Assembly: GCA_947493945.1 (NCBI GenBank)
Contig: CANLSR010000002.1
Coordinates: forward strand, 310,001-374,000
Reading direction: 5' to 3'
Source: an uncultured bacterium
Lineage (GTDB): Bacteria > Bacteroidota > Rhodothermia > Rhodothermales > Rubricoccaceae
Length of the DNA: 64,000 bases
The notes under the pieces: model-generated
What the model was told of the DNA's origin: nothing
Databases searched by the model: none
The model's input: the letters and a program-made list of their open reading frames with translations, nothing else
Shown: in pieces, positions 1-7,989 of the stretch
How the letters are laid out: each line of letters starts with the position of its first letter
Position numbering within the stretch: position 1 is the first letter of the stretch
Program-made: the position numbers and the translations under genes

Positions 1-309
1 CTTCTTCTTGGAGCCGGGCTTCTTGCGCGTCGCGGTGGTCTCGATGTCTACGGGCGTGGCCGGCATCGGCGGCGGCTCGTCGGCAGGCGGCGTCTCTTCG
101 GGAGAGCCGTAGGAGCGCGGCGGGGCGGTAAACCAGGCGTCGATGTCGAGGTCGTCCAGGACCGAGGCGGCGCGGCGGCCGGTCTCCGCGAGCGCCTGGC
201 CGAGGGTCGAGAACGTGGCCTCCAGCACGAACGCGGCCTTCTCGGACGTGTCGAGGTCGGCAAAGGCGTCGCGGACGTTGTCGAACGGGTCCTTCGTTGG
301 GCGGGGCAT
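1..309 (-). CDS. Unknown protein, 3' end outside the window
   Basis: An open frame starts with ATG at 309 and runs leftward through the window edge, giving 103 residues without a stop. The N-terminal half (MPRPTKDPFDNVRDAFADLD...) looks helical and acidic. It is followed by a proline-rich linker and the visible part ends in a lysine-rich stretch (RKKPGSKKK). I recognise no family. The start is divergent from rsgA with a 75-nt gap, so both promoters probably lie in that gap. The frame has the strong third-position GC bias of its neighbours, which supports it being real. The lysine-rich tail could bind nucleic acid or be a simple disordered tail; nothing seen decides this. Confidence 0.6.
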   Translation of the reverse strand, partial: MPRPTKDPFDNVRDAFADLDTSEKAAFVLEATFSTLGQALAETGRRAASVLDDLDIDAWFTAPPRSYGSPEETPPADEPPPMPATPVDIETTATRKKPGSKKK

Positions 310-384
310 GGGCGTGGGGGCGGGGGAAGCGCGGAGCCTGTCTCCGCCGTCCGCGTTGGACGGGAGCCCCCACCGAGAGTTTCA

Positions 385-1509
385 GTGTCCGACCCCGCCC
401 GCCCCCACCCCGACGTCCCTCCCGCCCCGCTGGCGCCGGCCGCCACCCCGCAAGGGACAGCGCCAGCTAGCGGCGACGCCGCCGAGCCCACCGCCGAGGT
501 CAAGCGCGGGCTCGTCGTCCGCTCGACGGGGAGTTGGTACGACGTCCGCACCGACGACGGGGAGTACGTCCGCTCCCGGATCTTGGGCAAGTTCCGGCTG
601 GAGGCCATCGAGATCGACGAGACCAACCCGCTGGCGGTCGGCGACCGCGTCGTGGTGCGGGTCGACCCGGACGGGATCGGGATGGTGACCGAGATCGAGC
701 CGCGCGAGAACCAGTTGAGCCGCCGGGCCTCGGGCAAGCGCGGGGCCGTCCGTGAGCACGTGATCGTGGCCAACGTGGACCGCGCGTGGTGCGTCCAGGC
801 CACGTTCGGCCCCAAGGTGAACCCCGGCTTCGTGGACCGCTTCCTGGTGGCCGCCGAGACGCGCCACATCCCCGCCGGCCTCGTCATCAACAAGGCCGAC
901 CTGCTGGAGGGCCAGCCGCGCGCCCAGGACGCCGTCGCGTTCTGGCGCGAGCTCTACGAGGGCCTGGGCTACCCGGTGCTCGTCACCAGCGCCACCGGTG
1001 GCCTGGGCATCGACGCGTTCGCCGCCGCGCTGGCGGACAAGGTGAGCGTGGTCTCGGGGCCGTCGGGCGTGGGCAAGTCGAGCCTGCTCAACGCCGTCGA
1101 GCCGGGCCTGGGCCTCCGCACGTCCGAGATCGGGGAGCGGACCCAGAAAGGCCGCCACACGACCACGTTCTCGACCCTCTTCCCCGCCGCCGGCGGTTGG
1201 GTGGCCGACACGCCGGGCATCCGCGAGTTCGGCATCTGGGACCTGTCGCCCCAGGAGCTGGGCGGCTACTTCGTCGAGTTCCGCCCGTTCATCCCCGACT
1301 GCCGGTTCCCCGACTGCACGCACGTCCACGAGCCCGGCTGCGCCGTCCAGGAGGCGGTGGACGAGGGCGAAATCACGCCCGAGCGCTACGGCAGCTACCT
1401 CGCCATGCTGGAGTCGGTGGACGAGGCGCACGAGGAGGAGACGCGGATGCGCTGGCGCAAAGACCGCCGCCCCGACGACCCCGACGAGGCCGTGGAGGAG
1501 ATCGAGTAG
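385..1509 (+). CDS. rsgA: Ribosome small subunit-dependent GTPase RsgA
   Basis: RsgA is a circularly permuted GTPase that helps mature the 30S ribosomal subunit in the cytoplasm. The 374-aa product shows an OB-fold-like N-terminal part (about 40-115) and then the permuted G motifs: NKAD (169-172, G4) comes before the P-loop GPSGVGKS (225-232, G1) and DTPG (275-278, G3). A C-terminal zinc-binding cluster has C306, C311, H313 and C319. The GTG start at 385 adds about 40 proline/alanine-rich residues compared with typical family members. No ATG fits better before the OB fold, so the extension may be real or the start may lie slightly downstream. The call is secure; only the exact start is uncertain. 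Confidence 0.96.
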   Translation: MSDPARPHPDVPPAPLAPAATPQGTAPASGDAAEPTAEVKRGLVVRSTGSWYDVRTDDGEYVRSRILGKFRLEAIEIDETNPLAVGDRVVVRVDPDGIGMVTEIEPRENQLSRRASGKRGAVREHVIVANVDRAWCVQATFGPKVNPGFVDRFLVAAETRHIPAGLVINKADLLEGQPRAQDAVAFWRELYEGLGYPVLVTSATGGLGIDAFAAALADKVSVVSGPSGVGKSSLLNAVEPGLGLRTSEIGERTQKGRHTTTFSTLFPAAGGWVADTPGIREFGIWDLSPQELGGYFVEFRPFIPDCRFPDCTHVHEPGCAVQEAVDEGEITPERYGSYLAMLESVDEAHEEETRMRWRKDRRPDDPDEAVEEIE

Positions 1510-1520
1510 CGACCCAACTG

Positions 1521-1547
1521 CCGCTGGCGGACGGCCTCCGCCAGCGG
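1521..1547. repeat. Perfect 11-bp hairpin with CCGCTGGCGG core
   Basis: CCGCTGGCGGA (1521-1531) and its exact reverse complement (1537-1547) flank a 5-nt loop, 11 nt after the rsgA stop. No T-run follows, so it is not a classical intrinsic terminator. It belongs to a family of similar palindromes in other gaps of this window. Confidence 0.8.
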
Positions 1548-1584
1548 GGCGGGCGTATCCTGGGGGCGTACCCCTCCCCTGACG

Positions 1585-2445
1585 ATGCGCTTGCTTCTCC
1601 TCCTCTTCGCCGCCGCCGCGTTCGCCGGCTCCGCCCACGCCCAGGACGACCGGCGCCCACCGCTGTTCGTGATCCAGGACGACGACAGCCAGGTCTACCT
1701 GCTGGGCTCGGTCCACGTGCTGCCCGAGGGCGCGCTCCCGCTGCCGGCCCAGGTGGAGGACGCTTACGGGCGGGCGGCGGTGCTGGCCTTCGAGCTCGAC
1801 CTGGACGCGGCGCAGGCCGGCGCCCAGGGTATGATGCTGGCCGCGGCCGACGAGGAGACCATCGGCGACGCGCTTAGCCCGATCCAGCGCGACTCGCTCA
1901 ACGCGGCCCTGTCGACGGTGGGCCTCCCGGCCGGCGCGCTCGACGGTTTCGAGCCCTGGTTCGGGGGCATGACGTACGGCCTGATGGCGCTCCAGAAGTC
2001 GGGGCTGTCGGTCCAGGCCGGCGGCGTCGACGCCCACCTCTTCGGCCGCGCCAAGGCCGACGGCAAGGAGCGCGTCGCGTTTGAGACGGTCGAGCTCCAG
2101 ACGGCCGCCTTCGACGACCTGCCGCTCGACGCCCAGGTGAGCTACCTCATGGAGTCGGTGGCGTCCTCGCCCGACGAGCTGGCCGACGACTTTGGCGACC
2201 TGCTGGAGGCCTGGGGCACCGGCGACGACGACGCGCTGGCGGCGCTCATGAACGAGGGGCTGACCCAGCCCGAGGTGTTCGAGGCGCTGCTGGCGACGCG
2301 GAACCGCGCCTGGATCCCCCAGATCGAGGCCCTGCTGGCCCGGCCCGACACCGCGCTCGTCGTCGTCGGCGCCGGCCACCTGGTGGGCGACCAGAGCGTC
2401 GTCGACCTGCTCCGCCAGGCCGGCTACGCCGTCGAGCGCCTGTAG
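1585..2445 (+). CDS. Secreted TraB/GumN family protein
   Basis: The 286-aa product begins with a clear signal peptide (MRLLLLLFAAAAFAGSAHA, probable cleavage after AHA), so it should be exported to the periplasm or beyond. The mature part opens with a strand followed by LGSVHVLP (about residues 40-47), the first conserved motif of the TraB/GumN (PrgY) superfamily. It ends with VVVGAGHLVG close to the C-terminus, the second hallmark motif with a conserved GxxH. Members resemble the Tiki metalloprotease fold, but the biochemical role in bacteria is largely unsettled. The gene sits alone between two hairpins, co-oriented with rsgA and the following peptidase. Family assignment is good; catalytic function is inferred only. 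Confidence 0.85.
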   Translation: MRLLLLLFAAAAFAGSAHAQDDRRPPLFVIQDDDSQVYLLGSVHVLPEGALPLPAQVEDAYGRAAVLAFELDLDAAQAGAQGMMLAAADEETIGDALSPIQRDSLNAALSTVGLPAGALDGFEPWFGGMTYGLMALQKSGLSVQAGGVDAHLFGRAKADGKERVAFETVELQTAAFDDLPLDAQVSYLMESVASSPDELADDFGDLLEAWGTGDDDALAALMNEGLTQPEVFEALLATRNRAWIPQIEALLARPDTALVVVGAGHLVGDQSVVDLLRQAGYAVERL

Positions 2446-2465
2446 ATTCCGCCGCCCGTCCCCAC

Positions 2466-2491
2466 GCCGCCCGCCGCCGCCAGCGGGCGGC
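2466..2491. repeat. 9-bp hairpin after the TraB-like gene
   Basis: GCCGCCCGC (2466-2474) pairs with GCGGGCGGC (2483-2491) around an 8-nt loop, 20 nt after the TraB-like stop codon. No T-run follows. It is a variant of the palindromes at 1521 and 15729 and may protect or end the upstream transcript. Confidence 0.65.
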
Positions 2492-2545
2492 ACGCATCCG
2501 CACAGGGCCGACGCCGTAGGCCGACGCTCGCTTTCCCTGCTTTCC

Positions 2546-4867
2546 ATGACCCGTCGCCTCGCCGCGATCCTCGTCCTCTTCCTCCTCGCCCCGCTGGCGC
2601 TCGCCCAGAGCCCGGTCGGGACGTGGACCTACGACCTGTTCCCGCCGGGCGGCGGCGAGGCCCCGTTCGACAACGGGTTCCTGACCGTCCCCGCCAACGG
2701 GCAGACCGGGCGGATCGTGCTGCTCAACAACGGCATCGACTCGGAGCTGACCGGCGTGGAGGTCACGACGCCGGCCGGCGGAATGACGGTCGAGGGCGCG
2801 TTCGCCTCGCTGGGCGGGGCGCCGTTCGCCCTGGAGGCCGCCTTCGGCGACGGCGGCGCCTCGTTCGACGGCCAGATGTCCATCGGCGGCAACGCGTTCG
2901 GCATCCGGGGCCAACGCGCCGACGCGACGGCGTTCGCGGCCTACGACGCCAGCCAGGACTCGCTCCGCGACGCCAACGCGCCCGAGCCCGTCGACCTGTT
3001 CGAGCCGTTCGACCTGCCGACGCCCAACCGCTACCGGAGCGCCAGCGGCCGGCCCGGGCCGGACTACTGGCAGCAGCGCGCCGACTACGACCTGGAGGCG
3101 ACCTTGGACGAGGACACGCACACGATCACCGGGACCGTCCGGCTGCGCTACACCAACAACAGCCCCGAGGCGCTGGACTACCTGTGGTTCCACCTGGAGC
3201 AGAACCTGTTCGAGACCGGCAGCCGCGGCGGCCCCATCACCGGCCGCGCCGACCGCGTGCTCGCCGATGAGCACGGCTACCGGCTCGGCGCGATCACCGT
3301 CGACGGCCGGCCCGTCACGCCGGTCGTCACCGACACCCGGATGCGGCTGGACCTGGCGCGCCCGCTGGCGGCGGCCGGCGGCGTGGCCGAGGTCGTGATC
3401 CCGTACTCGTTCGTCGTCCCCGGCTCCGCGACGCCGCGGATGGGCCGGCTCGACACCGAGCGCGGGACGGTCTACAGCATGGCCCAGTGGTTCCCCCGCG
3501 TCGCCGTGTTCGACGACGTCAACGGCTGGAACGCGATGCCCTACCTGGGCTCGGGCGAGTTCTACCTCGACTACGGCGACGTCACGATGGCGCTGACCGT
3601 CCCCGCCAGCCACACGGTCGTGGCCACGGGCACGCTCCAGAACCCCGGCGACGTCTACTCCGCCGACCAGCGCCAGCGACTGGCGGCCGCTCGGGCCAGC
3701 GACGACGCGCTCCCCATCGTGACCGCCGCCGACCGCGACGCTGCGGCCGGCCGGAGCGGCACGCGTACCTGGCGCTACCGCGCCGAGAACGTCCGCGACG
3801 TGGCCTGGGGCACCTCCAAGTCGTTCCTGGTCGACGGCGCCCGCGCCCAGATCCGCCAGGACGACGGGTCGATGAACGACGTCCTGATCCTGAGCGCCTA
3901 CCCCGACGAGGGCGTCGGCACGGCCGAGGAGCCGGGCTGGGAGGAGGCGACGCGCTACGGCCGCGCCTCGATTATCAACAACAGCATCTGGTACCCGTAC
4001 CCGTACCCCGTCGCGATCTCGGTCGCCAGCCACGTCGGCGGCATGGAGTACCCGATGATCCACTTTTCGTCGGTCAACAGCCGCCACAAAGGCCTGTTCA
4101 ACGTCGTGGACCACGAGCTGGGCCACAACTGGTTTCCGATGATCGTCGGCTCCGACGAGCGCCGCCACGCCTGGATGGACGAGGGCTTCAACACGTTCAT
4201 CAACGAGCCGTCGACGATCGCGTTTTACAACGAGGGCGACGACCCGTCGCTTCCCGGTTACGGCGAGGCCCGCCCCACCACGGGCGACGGCATCGCCAGC
4301 GGCTTCCGCGCCACCGAGCTGAGCGTCGACGACGAGATCCTGACCTACCCCGATCAGCTCTCGGGCCGGGAGACCGGGTGGAACAGCTACACCAAGCCCG
4401 GCTATGGCCTCCACCTGCTGAGGACCGCCGTGCTGGGCCAGGACCGCTTCGACACGGCGCTCAAGGAGTACATCCAGCGCTGGGCCTACAAGCACCCGCA
4501 GCCGGCCGACTTTTTCCGCACCATCGAGGACGTCTCGGGCGAGGACCTGGACTGGTTCTGGCGCGGCTGGTTCGACACGCGCCACGCCTACGACGCCCAG
4601 CTGGTGGCGCTGGAGCAAGGCGAGGACGCCGCCGAGGTGACGGTCAGCCAGGTCGGCGGGCTGGTGTTCCCCACCGTCGTCGAGGTCACGTTCACCGACG
4701 GCAGCACGGAGCGCGTCGACGTGCCGGTCGAGGCCTGGGGCCGCGACGACGAGGTCACGCTGACCGTCCCCGCCAGCGGCCGGACGGCAACGAGCGCCCG
4801 CCTGGACCCGGACGGCCTGCTGCCGGACGTGGACCGGGAGAATGACACGGCCCGGAATAATCAATAA
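2546..4867 (+). CDS. Secreted M1 family metallopeptidase
   Basis: The 773-aa protein has a signal peptide (residues 1-20, ending LALA-Q). An M1-type catalytic domain carries HELGH (H523, E524, H527) with the third zinc ligand E546 inside WMDEGF, and GGMEYP (498-503), the counterpart of the GxMEN substrate-binding motif. It should be an exported zinc aminopeptidase-like enzyme that trims peptides outside the cytoplasm. Residues 22-140 form an extra N-terminal region before the M1 fold, and the C-terminal part contains a beta-rich segment. In place of GAMEN the motif reads GGMEY, so exopeptidase specificity may differ from classical aminopeptidase N. The ATG at 2546 directly precedes the signal peptide and is the clear start. 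The coding GC is like that of the flanks, unlike the next gene. Confidence 0.93.
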   Translation: MTRRLAAILVLFLLAPLALAQSPVGTWTYDLFPPGGGEAPFDNGFLTVPANGQTGRIVLLNNGIDSELTGVEVTTPAGGMTVEGAFASLGGAPFALEAAFGDGGASFDGQMSIGGNAFGIRGQRADATAFAAYDASQDSLRDANAPEPVDLFEPFDLPTPNRYRSASGRPGPDYWQQRADYDLEATLDEDTHTITGTVRLRYTNNSPEALDYLWFHLEQNLFETGSRGGPITGRADRVLADEHGYRLGAITVDGRPVTPVVTDTRMRLDLARPLAAAGGVAEVVIPYSFVVPGSATPRMGRLDTERGTVYSMAQWFPRVAVFDDVNGWNAMPYLGSGEFYLDYGDVTMALTVPASHTVVATGTLQNPGDVYSADQRQRLAAARASDDALPIVTAADRDAAAGRSGTRTWRYRAENVRDVAWGTSKSFLVDGARAQIRQDDGSMNDVLILSAYPDEGVGTAEEPGWEEATRYGRASIINNSIWYPYPYPVAISVASHVGGMEYPMIHFSSVNSRHKGLFNVVDHELGHNWFPMIVGSDERRHAWMDEGFNTFINEPSTIAFYNEGDDPSLPGYGEARPTTGDGIASGFRATELSVDDEILTYPDQLSGRETGWNSYTKPGYGLHLLRTAVLGQDRFDTALKEYIQRWAYKHPQPADFFRTIEDVSGEDLDWFWRGWFDTRHAYDAQLVALEQGEDAAEVTVSQVGGLVFPTVVEVTFTDGSTERVDVPVEAWGRDDEVTLTVPASGRTATSARLDPDGLLPDVDRENDTARNNQ

Positions 4868-4912
4868 TCGGCCTCCTCTGACACTCATTTCTGACGCCAA
4901 AAGCCATTTCGC

Positions 4913-5854
4913 ATGTTCGCTAACGCCATATCAACGAGTAGCAACCTGCCTGACTCTGACATGAGGCTACTTGATGCAGCGCTCAAAACGTTCGTTGAGG
5001 CTGTACGACGTGCCTGTGCCCCAACGGGTCTCGGCGCCGGCCAAGTCCCCTTCATTAGACCAGTTAACCTCGTCGCCGTACTTAATCCAGACGCAGTTCA
5101 TCTTGTTGTAGACGACGTTCCAATTGGCGGAGTACCCTCCCATACGTATCTGGACAGGCGTCAAGAGAGCGTGATGCTATCGTTGGATTCTATCGTCGGC
5201 CTATCTGCGCGCGACTTGGGCTTCCGCCAGCCTCTTGGTGTTTCTCTTCCGCTCAGAGCTTTATCCGAGGATGAGTCGGAGCGACGGGCAGTTCTAGAGC
5301 CAATCACTCAACAACTCATCGATCAGTTGCGCGCGCGAGCCCTTGTTCAGAACCTTCAAATCCCCTCGGGCTACGAGCATTTCGCTCGGTACATGCCGTC
5401 CTTCCTTGAAGATCATCCTGAAGTCGAACGTAATGTTTTCCTAATGATGCGGTTCAGGAGCGGACCACAGTACGAAGAGATTCACGAGGCCGTCCGTCAG
5501 GGACTGGCTCCATACGGACTGAATGTTCTCCGCGCTGACGACAAAGACTACACTGGAGATTTGTGGGAAAATGTGTGCTGCTATATGCTAGGTTGTAGAT
5601 ATGGAATATCTGTTTTTGAGGAGATAGATCTAAGAGAGTTCAATCCAAATGTAGCATTAGAGTTGGGCTTTATGATGGCACACGGCAAGCGATGCCTTCT
5701 CCTAAAAGACCAAAGAATGCCGAAGATGCCAACCGACGTGGTCGGCAAGCTTTACAAGGAGTTCGACTCCTACAACATTACTAACTCTATCCGTGTCGCC
5801 GCTGATAGATGGACTCGCGACCTGGGGCTGCCCCGAATTGCCCCTGTTGTCTAG
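4913..5854 (+). CDS. Stand-alone protein with C-terminal TIR-like nucleotide-binding domain
   Basis: The 313-aa product has an unrecognised N-terminal region (1-165) and a C-terminal domain beginning RNVFLMMRF (about 173-181). This continues through a predicted helix (EEIHEAVRQGLAPYG) to NPNVALELG (244-252), with E250 in the place of the catalytic glutamate of TIR-like and nucleoside deoxyribosyltransferase-like folds. In characterised relatives such domains cleave NAD or bind nucleotides and act as effectors in anti-phage defence; whether this one does is inference. No sensor, cyclase or Argonaute partner gene is adjacent. Base composition is clearly foreign: 5581-5640 is about 33% GC against well over 65% in neighbouring genes, while the first third is richer, so the gene is mosaic. 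The ATG at 4913 is chosen; an in-frame ATG at 4961 is the alternative. Confidence 0.75.
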   Translation: MFANAISTSSNLPDSDMRLLDAALKTFVEAVRRACAPTGLGAGQVPFIRPVNLVAVLNPDAVHLVVDDVPIGGVPSHTYLDRRQESVMLSLDSIVGLSARDLGFRQPLGVSLPLRALSEDESERRAVLEPITQQLIDQLRARALVQNLQIPSGYEHFARYMPSFLEDHPEVERNVFLMMRFRSGPQYEEIHEAVRQGLAPYGLNVLRADDKDYTGDLWENVCCYMLGCRYGISVFEEIDLREFNPNVALELGFMMAHGKRCLLLKDQRMPKMPTDVVGKLYKEFDSYNITNSIRVAADRWTRDLGLPRIAPVV

Positions 5855-5994
5855 CAGGCCAGAGTGGAGCACCACTTTCTACGCGCAGCCAGTTGGATTG
5901 TCCTGTCAGTCCTCATCTCGCTGCCGCTCGCTGGTGGTCTCTCTCACCGAACTCACACCGCCATGCGCTTCACGCTACTCACAGTCCTCGTCGT

Positions 5995-6222
5995 CTACGG
6001 CACGACCAGCACCTCGGCCAGCGTGAGTTCGCTCGTGACGACTTCGACCTCACCCGCATCGAGCGCGGCGAAGAGCGGGAGCATCTGCGCCTGCGTGGCG
6101 GGCTCGTCTTCGAGGGCGTAAATGAACACCCCCGTGTCGAAGTAGACCCGGCGACCGCGCACTCGCTCGAAGAGGGATTCGCCATCGGCGTCTCCCGGAG
6201 CGGTCTCGCCTATCGGTCCCAC
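5995..6222 (-). pseudogene. Truncated PIN-domain (VapC-like) toxin
   Basis: The reading frame starts with GTG at 6222, overlaps the upstream antitoxin-like gene by 13 nt, and stops after 75 residues. It contains the PIN-domain opening VYFDTGVFIYALE, with the first acidic metal ligand D, and the strand-helix TSELTLAEVLVVP, with the second acidic residue E. The rest of the fold, including the later acidic ligands and roughly 50-70 residues, is missing, because PIN toxins are normally about 130-150 aa. The break falls at about 5990-6000, where base composition drops towards the low-GC island. The simplest reading is that the insertion or deletion that brought in the TIR-like gene removed the toxin's 3' half. 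Complete PIN proteins act as RNases; this remnant should be inactive. Confidence 0.72.
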
Positions 6223-6461
6223 TCGTCGCGGAGCGCCCGGAGGCTCCGGTCGATCTCTTCCTTCGTGCGGGTGGGGCCGGTGTACCCAGAGAGGATCGAG
6301 ACGAGCGACTCTGTCTGGCCTCTCTCTCCGGCGGGGGTCTGCGTAACTGCGTCGGGTTCGGCCAACTCGGGCAGGCTCAGCACGCGCTCGGCGAGCCGGT
6401 CCTGGTCAGGCTCGGGGACGGCCGAGAGGCGCCGGAGCGCGCGTTGCATGAGGGCGGTCAT
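6210..6461 (-). CDS. Small VapB-like antitoxin candidate
   Basis: An 83-aa frame beginning at ATG 6461 (MTALMQRALRRLSAVPEPDQ...) lies directly upstream of, and overlaps, the truncated PIN-domain gene, the arrangement expected of an antitoxin-toxin pair. The C-terminal part reads ...GPTRTKEEIDRSLRALRDEWDR, a pattern typical of short antitoxins whose C-terminal helix wraps the PIN partner. No clear DNA-binding ribbon or AbrB motif is visible, so autoregulation cannot be claimed. A longer version starting at TTG 6524 is open but unlikely. If the toxin is truncated, this gene is an orphan antitoxin that may still neutralise related toxins elsewhere. Function is inferred from position and size, not from a strong motif. 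Confidence 0.6.
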   Translation of the reverse strand: MTALMQRALRRLSAVPEPDQDRLAERVLSLPELAEPDAVTQTPAGERGQTESLVSILSGYTGPTRTKEEIDRSLRALRDEWDR

Positions 6462-6563
6462 GGCATCAAGGTAAAGCGGACACGGCACGAACGCCCTGGA
6501 GAGGAAGCCCGTGCCCGCAAACAAGCGAGCGGCCGCACCTAGCGCCAGCGGCTGGCGGCGCGC

Positions 6564-7754
6564 CTAGGCGGCGTCGAGCGGGGTCACCAGCCGGCCGCTG
6601 GAGCGGCCGTGCATCGCGTCGCGCAGGCCGAACGCGAGCGTGGTCAGCACCAGTCCGCCGTGGCCGTTGGCCTCGATGGCGTCGGTGGCCTGGCCGACGA
6701 GCGCCGCCATCGCGTCGAGGTCGGCGTCGGGCAGCGCGGCGACGAACTTGTGGACGGCCTCGGCCTGGTCCACATTGACCAACGGCGCCCCGGCGCCGAT
6801 GGCGCGGGCGAGCACCAGGTCGCGGATCCACAGCGCCACCAGGTCGAGCCAGCCCTTCAGCGTTTCTCGGCCCATGCCGCTGGCGGTCTGGACCAGCGGC
6901 GCGATCCGGTCGGGCCGGCCGACGTAGGCCTCGCGCACAAAGTCGAGCGCCAGCACGCGGTGGCCCTGGACGCGCTCGCTGCCCGAGATCTCGAGCGCCC
7001 GGGTGTAGGAGCCGTCCGCCATTCGTGCCGTCACCGCGGCCACGTCGGGCGCCAACCCGGCGCGGGCGACCAGCGCCGCCTCGATGGCCTCGGGCGCCAG
7101 CGGGTCGAACCGGACGCGCTGGCACCGGCTCAGAATGGTGGGCAGTACGTTTTCGAGCCGCTCGGCAGTCAGGATCAGGACCACGTCGGCGCCGGGCTCT
7201 TCCAGCAGCTTCAGGAGCGCGTTGGCGGCCTGGGTCCGGATCTGGTCCGCGTCGGTCAGGATGCCGACGACGTAGCGGCCCTCGGCCGGGACGAACGTCA
7301 TCTCGCGGCGCAGCAGCTCGTTCATGGGCCGCTTGCGGTGCTCGACCTGCTTTTTGCTCGGCCCGTCGTCGCCGAGCGCGCCCCGCTGGCTGTAGTCGAC
7401 GGGCGCGTAGGGCTCGGCGGCGAGCGCCGCCAGCCGGTCGGCGTAGTCACTCGGCCGGTCGTCCTTGTCGGCGCCCTTCGAGACCTTGGGGAACGGGAGG
7501 TAGACGTGGAGGTCGGGGTGGACCAGCCGGGCCGTCTTGGCGCAGGCGGGGCACGCGCCACAGGCGTCGCCCTCGGGGCCGCCGGGCGTTCCGCGGCGCT
7601 CGCACAGCAGCGCCTGGGCGAAGGCGAGCGCGGCGGCGCGCGGGCCGGACCCGCCCGGCCCGTGGAACAGGTAGGTGCCCCCGACGCGCCCGCTGGCGAG
7701 CGCGTGCGCGAGGGTGTCGGTGGCGCGGTCCTGGCCGATAACGCGGCTCCACAT
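6564..7754 (-). CDS. holB: DNA polymerase III delta' subunit
   Basis: The 396-aa product is a clamp-loader AAA+ subunit. From the N-terminus it has VIGQDRA, a degenerate P-loop GPGGSG followed by PR instead of the catalytic KT/S, and a four-cysteine zinc module (the C of LLCERR, then CGACPAC). Next come ILTDADQIRTQAANALLKLLEEP and the sensor region TILSRCQRVRF. Delta' subunits commonly lack ATP hydrolysis, so the missing lysine fits the family. A charged insert of about 60 residues between the zinc module and the next AAA+ strand resembles Bacteroidetes forms. ATG 7754 is chosen because it directly precedes the conserved WSRVIGQDRA. The frame stays open further upstream only because the heptamer repeat translates as a repetitive PEPRTPN stretch. 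Confidence 0.9.
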   Translation of the reverse strand: MWSRVIGQDRATDTLAHALASGRVGGTYLFHGPGGSGPRAAALAFAQALLCERRGTPGGPEGDACGACPACAKTARLVHPDLHVYLPFPKVSKGADKDDRPSDYADRLAALAAEPYAPVDYSQRGALGDDGPSKKQVEHRKRPMNELLRREMTFVPAEGRYVVGILTDADQIRTQAANALLKLLEEPGADVVLILTAERLENVLPTILSRCQRVRFDPLAPEAIEAALVARAGLAPDVAAVTARMADGSYTRALEISGSERVQGHRVLALDFVREAYVGRPDRIAPLVQTASGMGRETLKGWLDLVALWIRDLVLARAIGAGAPLVNVDQAEAVHKFVAALPDADLDAMAALVGQATDAIEANGHGGLVLTTLAFGLRDAMHGRSSGRLVTPLDAA

Positions 7755-7803
7755 GGGGTTCGGGGTTCGGGGTTCGGGGTTCGGGGTTCGGGGTTCGGGG
7801 TTC
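7755..7803. repeat. Seven perfect tandem GGGGTTC heptamers
   Basis: Seven exact copies of GGGGTTC occupy 7755-7803 and end in a degenerate copy (GGGAATC). The array touches the ATG of holB, so on the holB sense strand the leader reads as C-rich GAACCCC units right up to the start codon. The plus strand has seven G4 tracts with 3-nt spacers, a pattern able to form G-quadruplex DNA. Copy number could vary by slippage and change the holB leader. Confidence 0.97.
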
Positions 7804-7989
7804 GGGAATCTCCGGCTCGCCGCGCGCTGGCGCCCCAAGCCGGCGGGAAGTCGGGCAGAACTCTTGGAGCCGAGACCAGCCACTCACTTCTTGCGCTGCC
7901 TGGCGTGGCGTGTTTGTCCGGCGGTCGGGCACCGGTGCGTGCACCTCCGGGCGAGAGACCACGCACCCGCTCTGGCTGGGCGCGGCGAC

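Noticed and set aside
5864-6121. A short plus-strand frame with a signal-peptide-like start (MRFTLLTVLVVYG at 5962)
   Set aside because: After the first 13 residues the frame is the antisense of the truncated toxin and turns into serine/alanine-rich sequence, so it is not a gene. The start may be a remnant of a gene cut at the junction.
7755-7803. CRISPR or telomere-like repeat
   Set aside because: The unit is 7 nt, directly contiguous and without spacers, so it is a simple tandem repeat.
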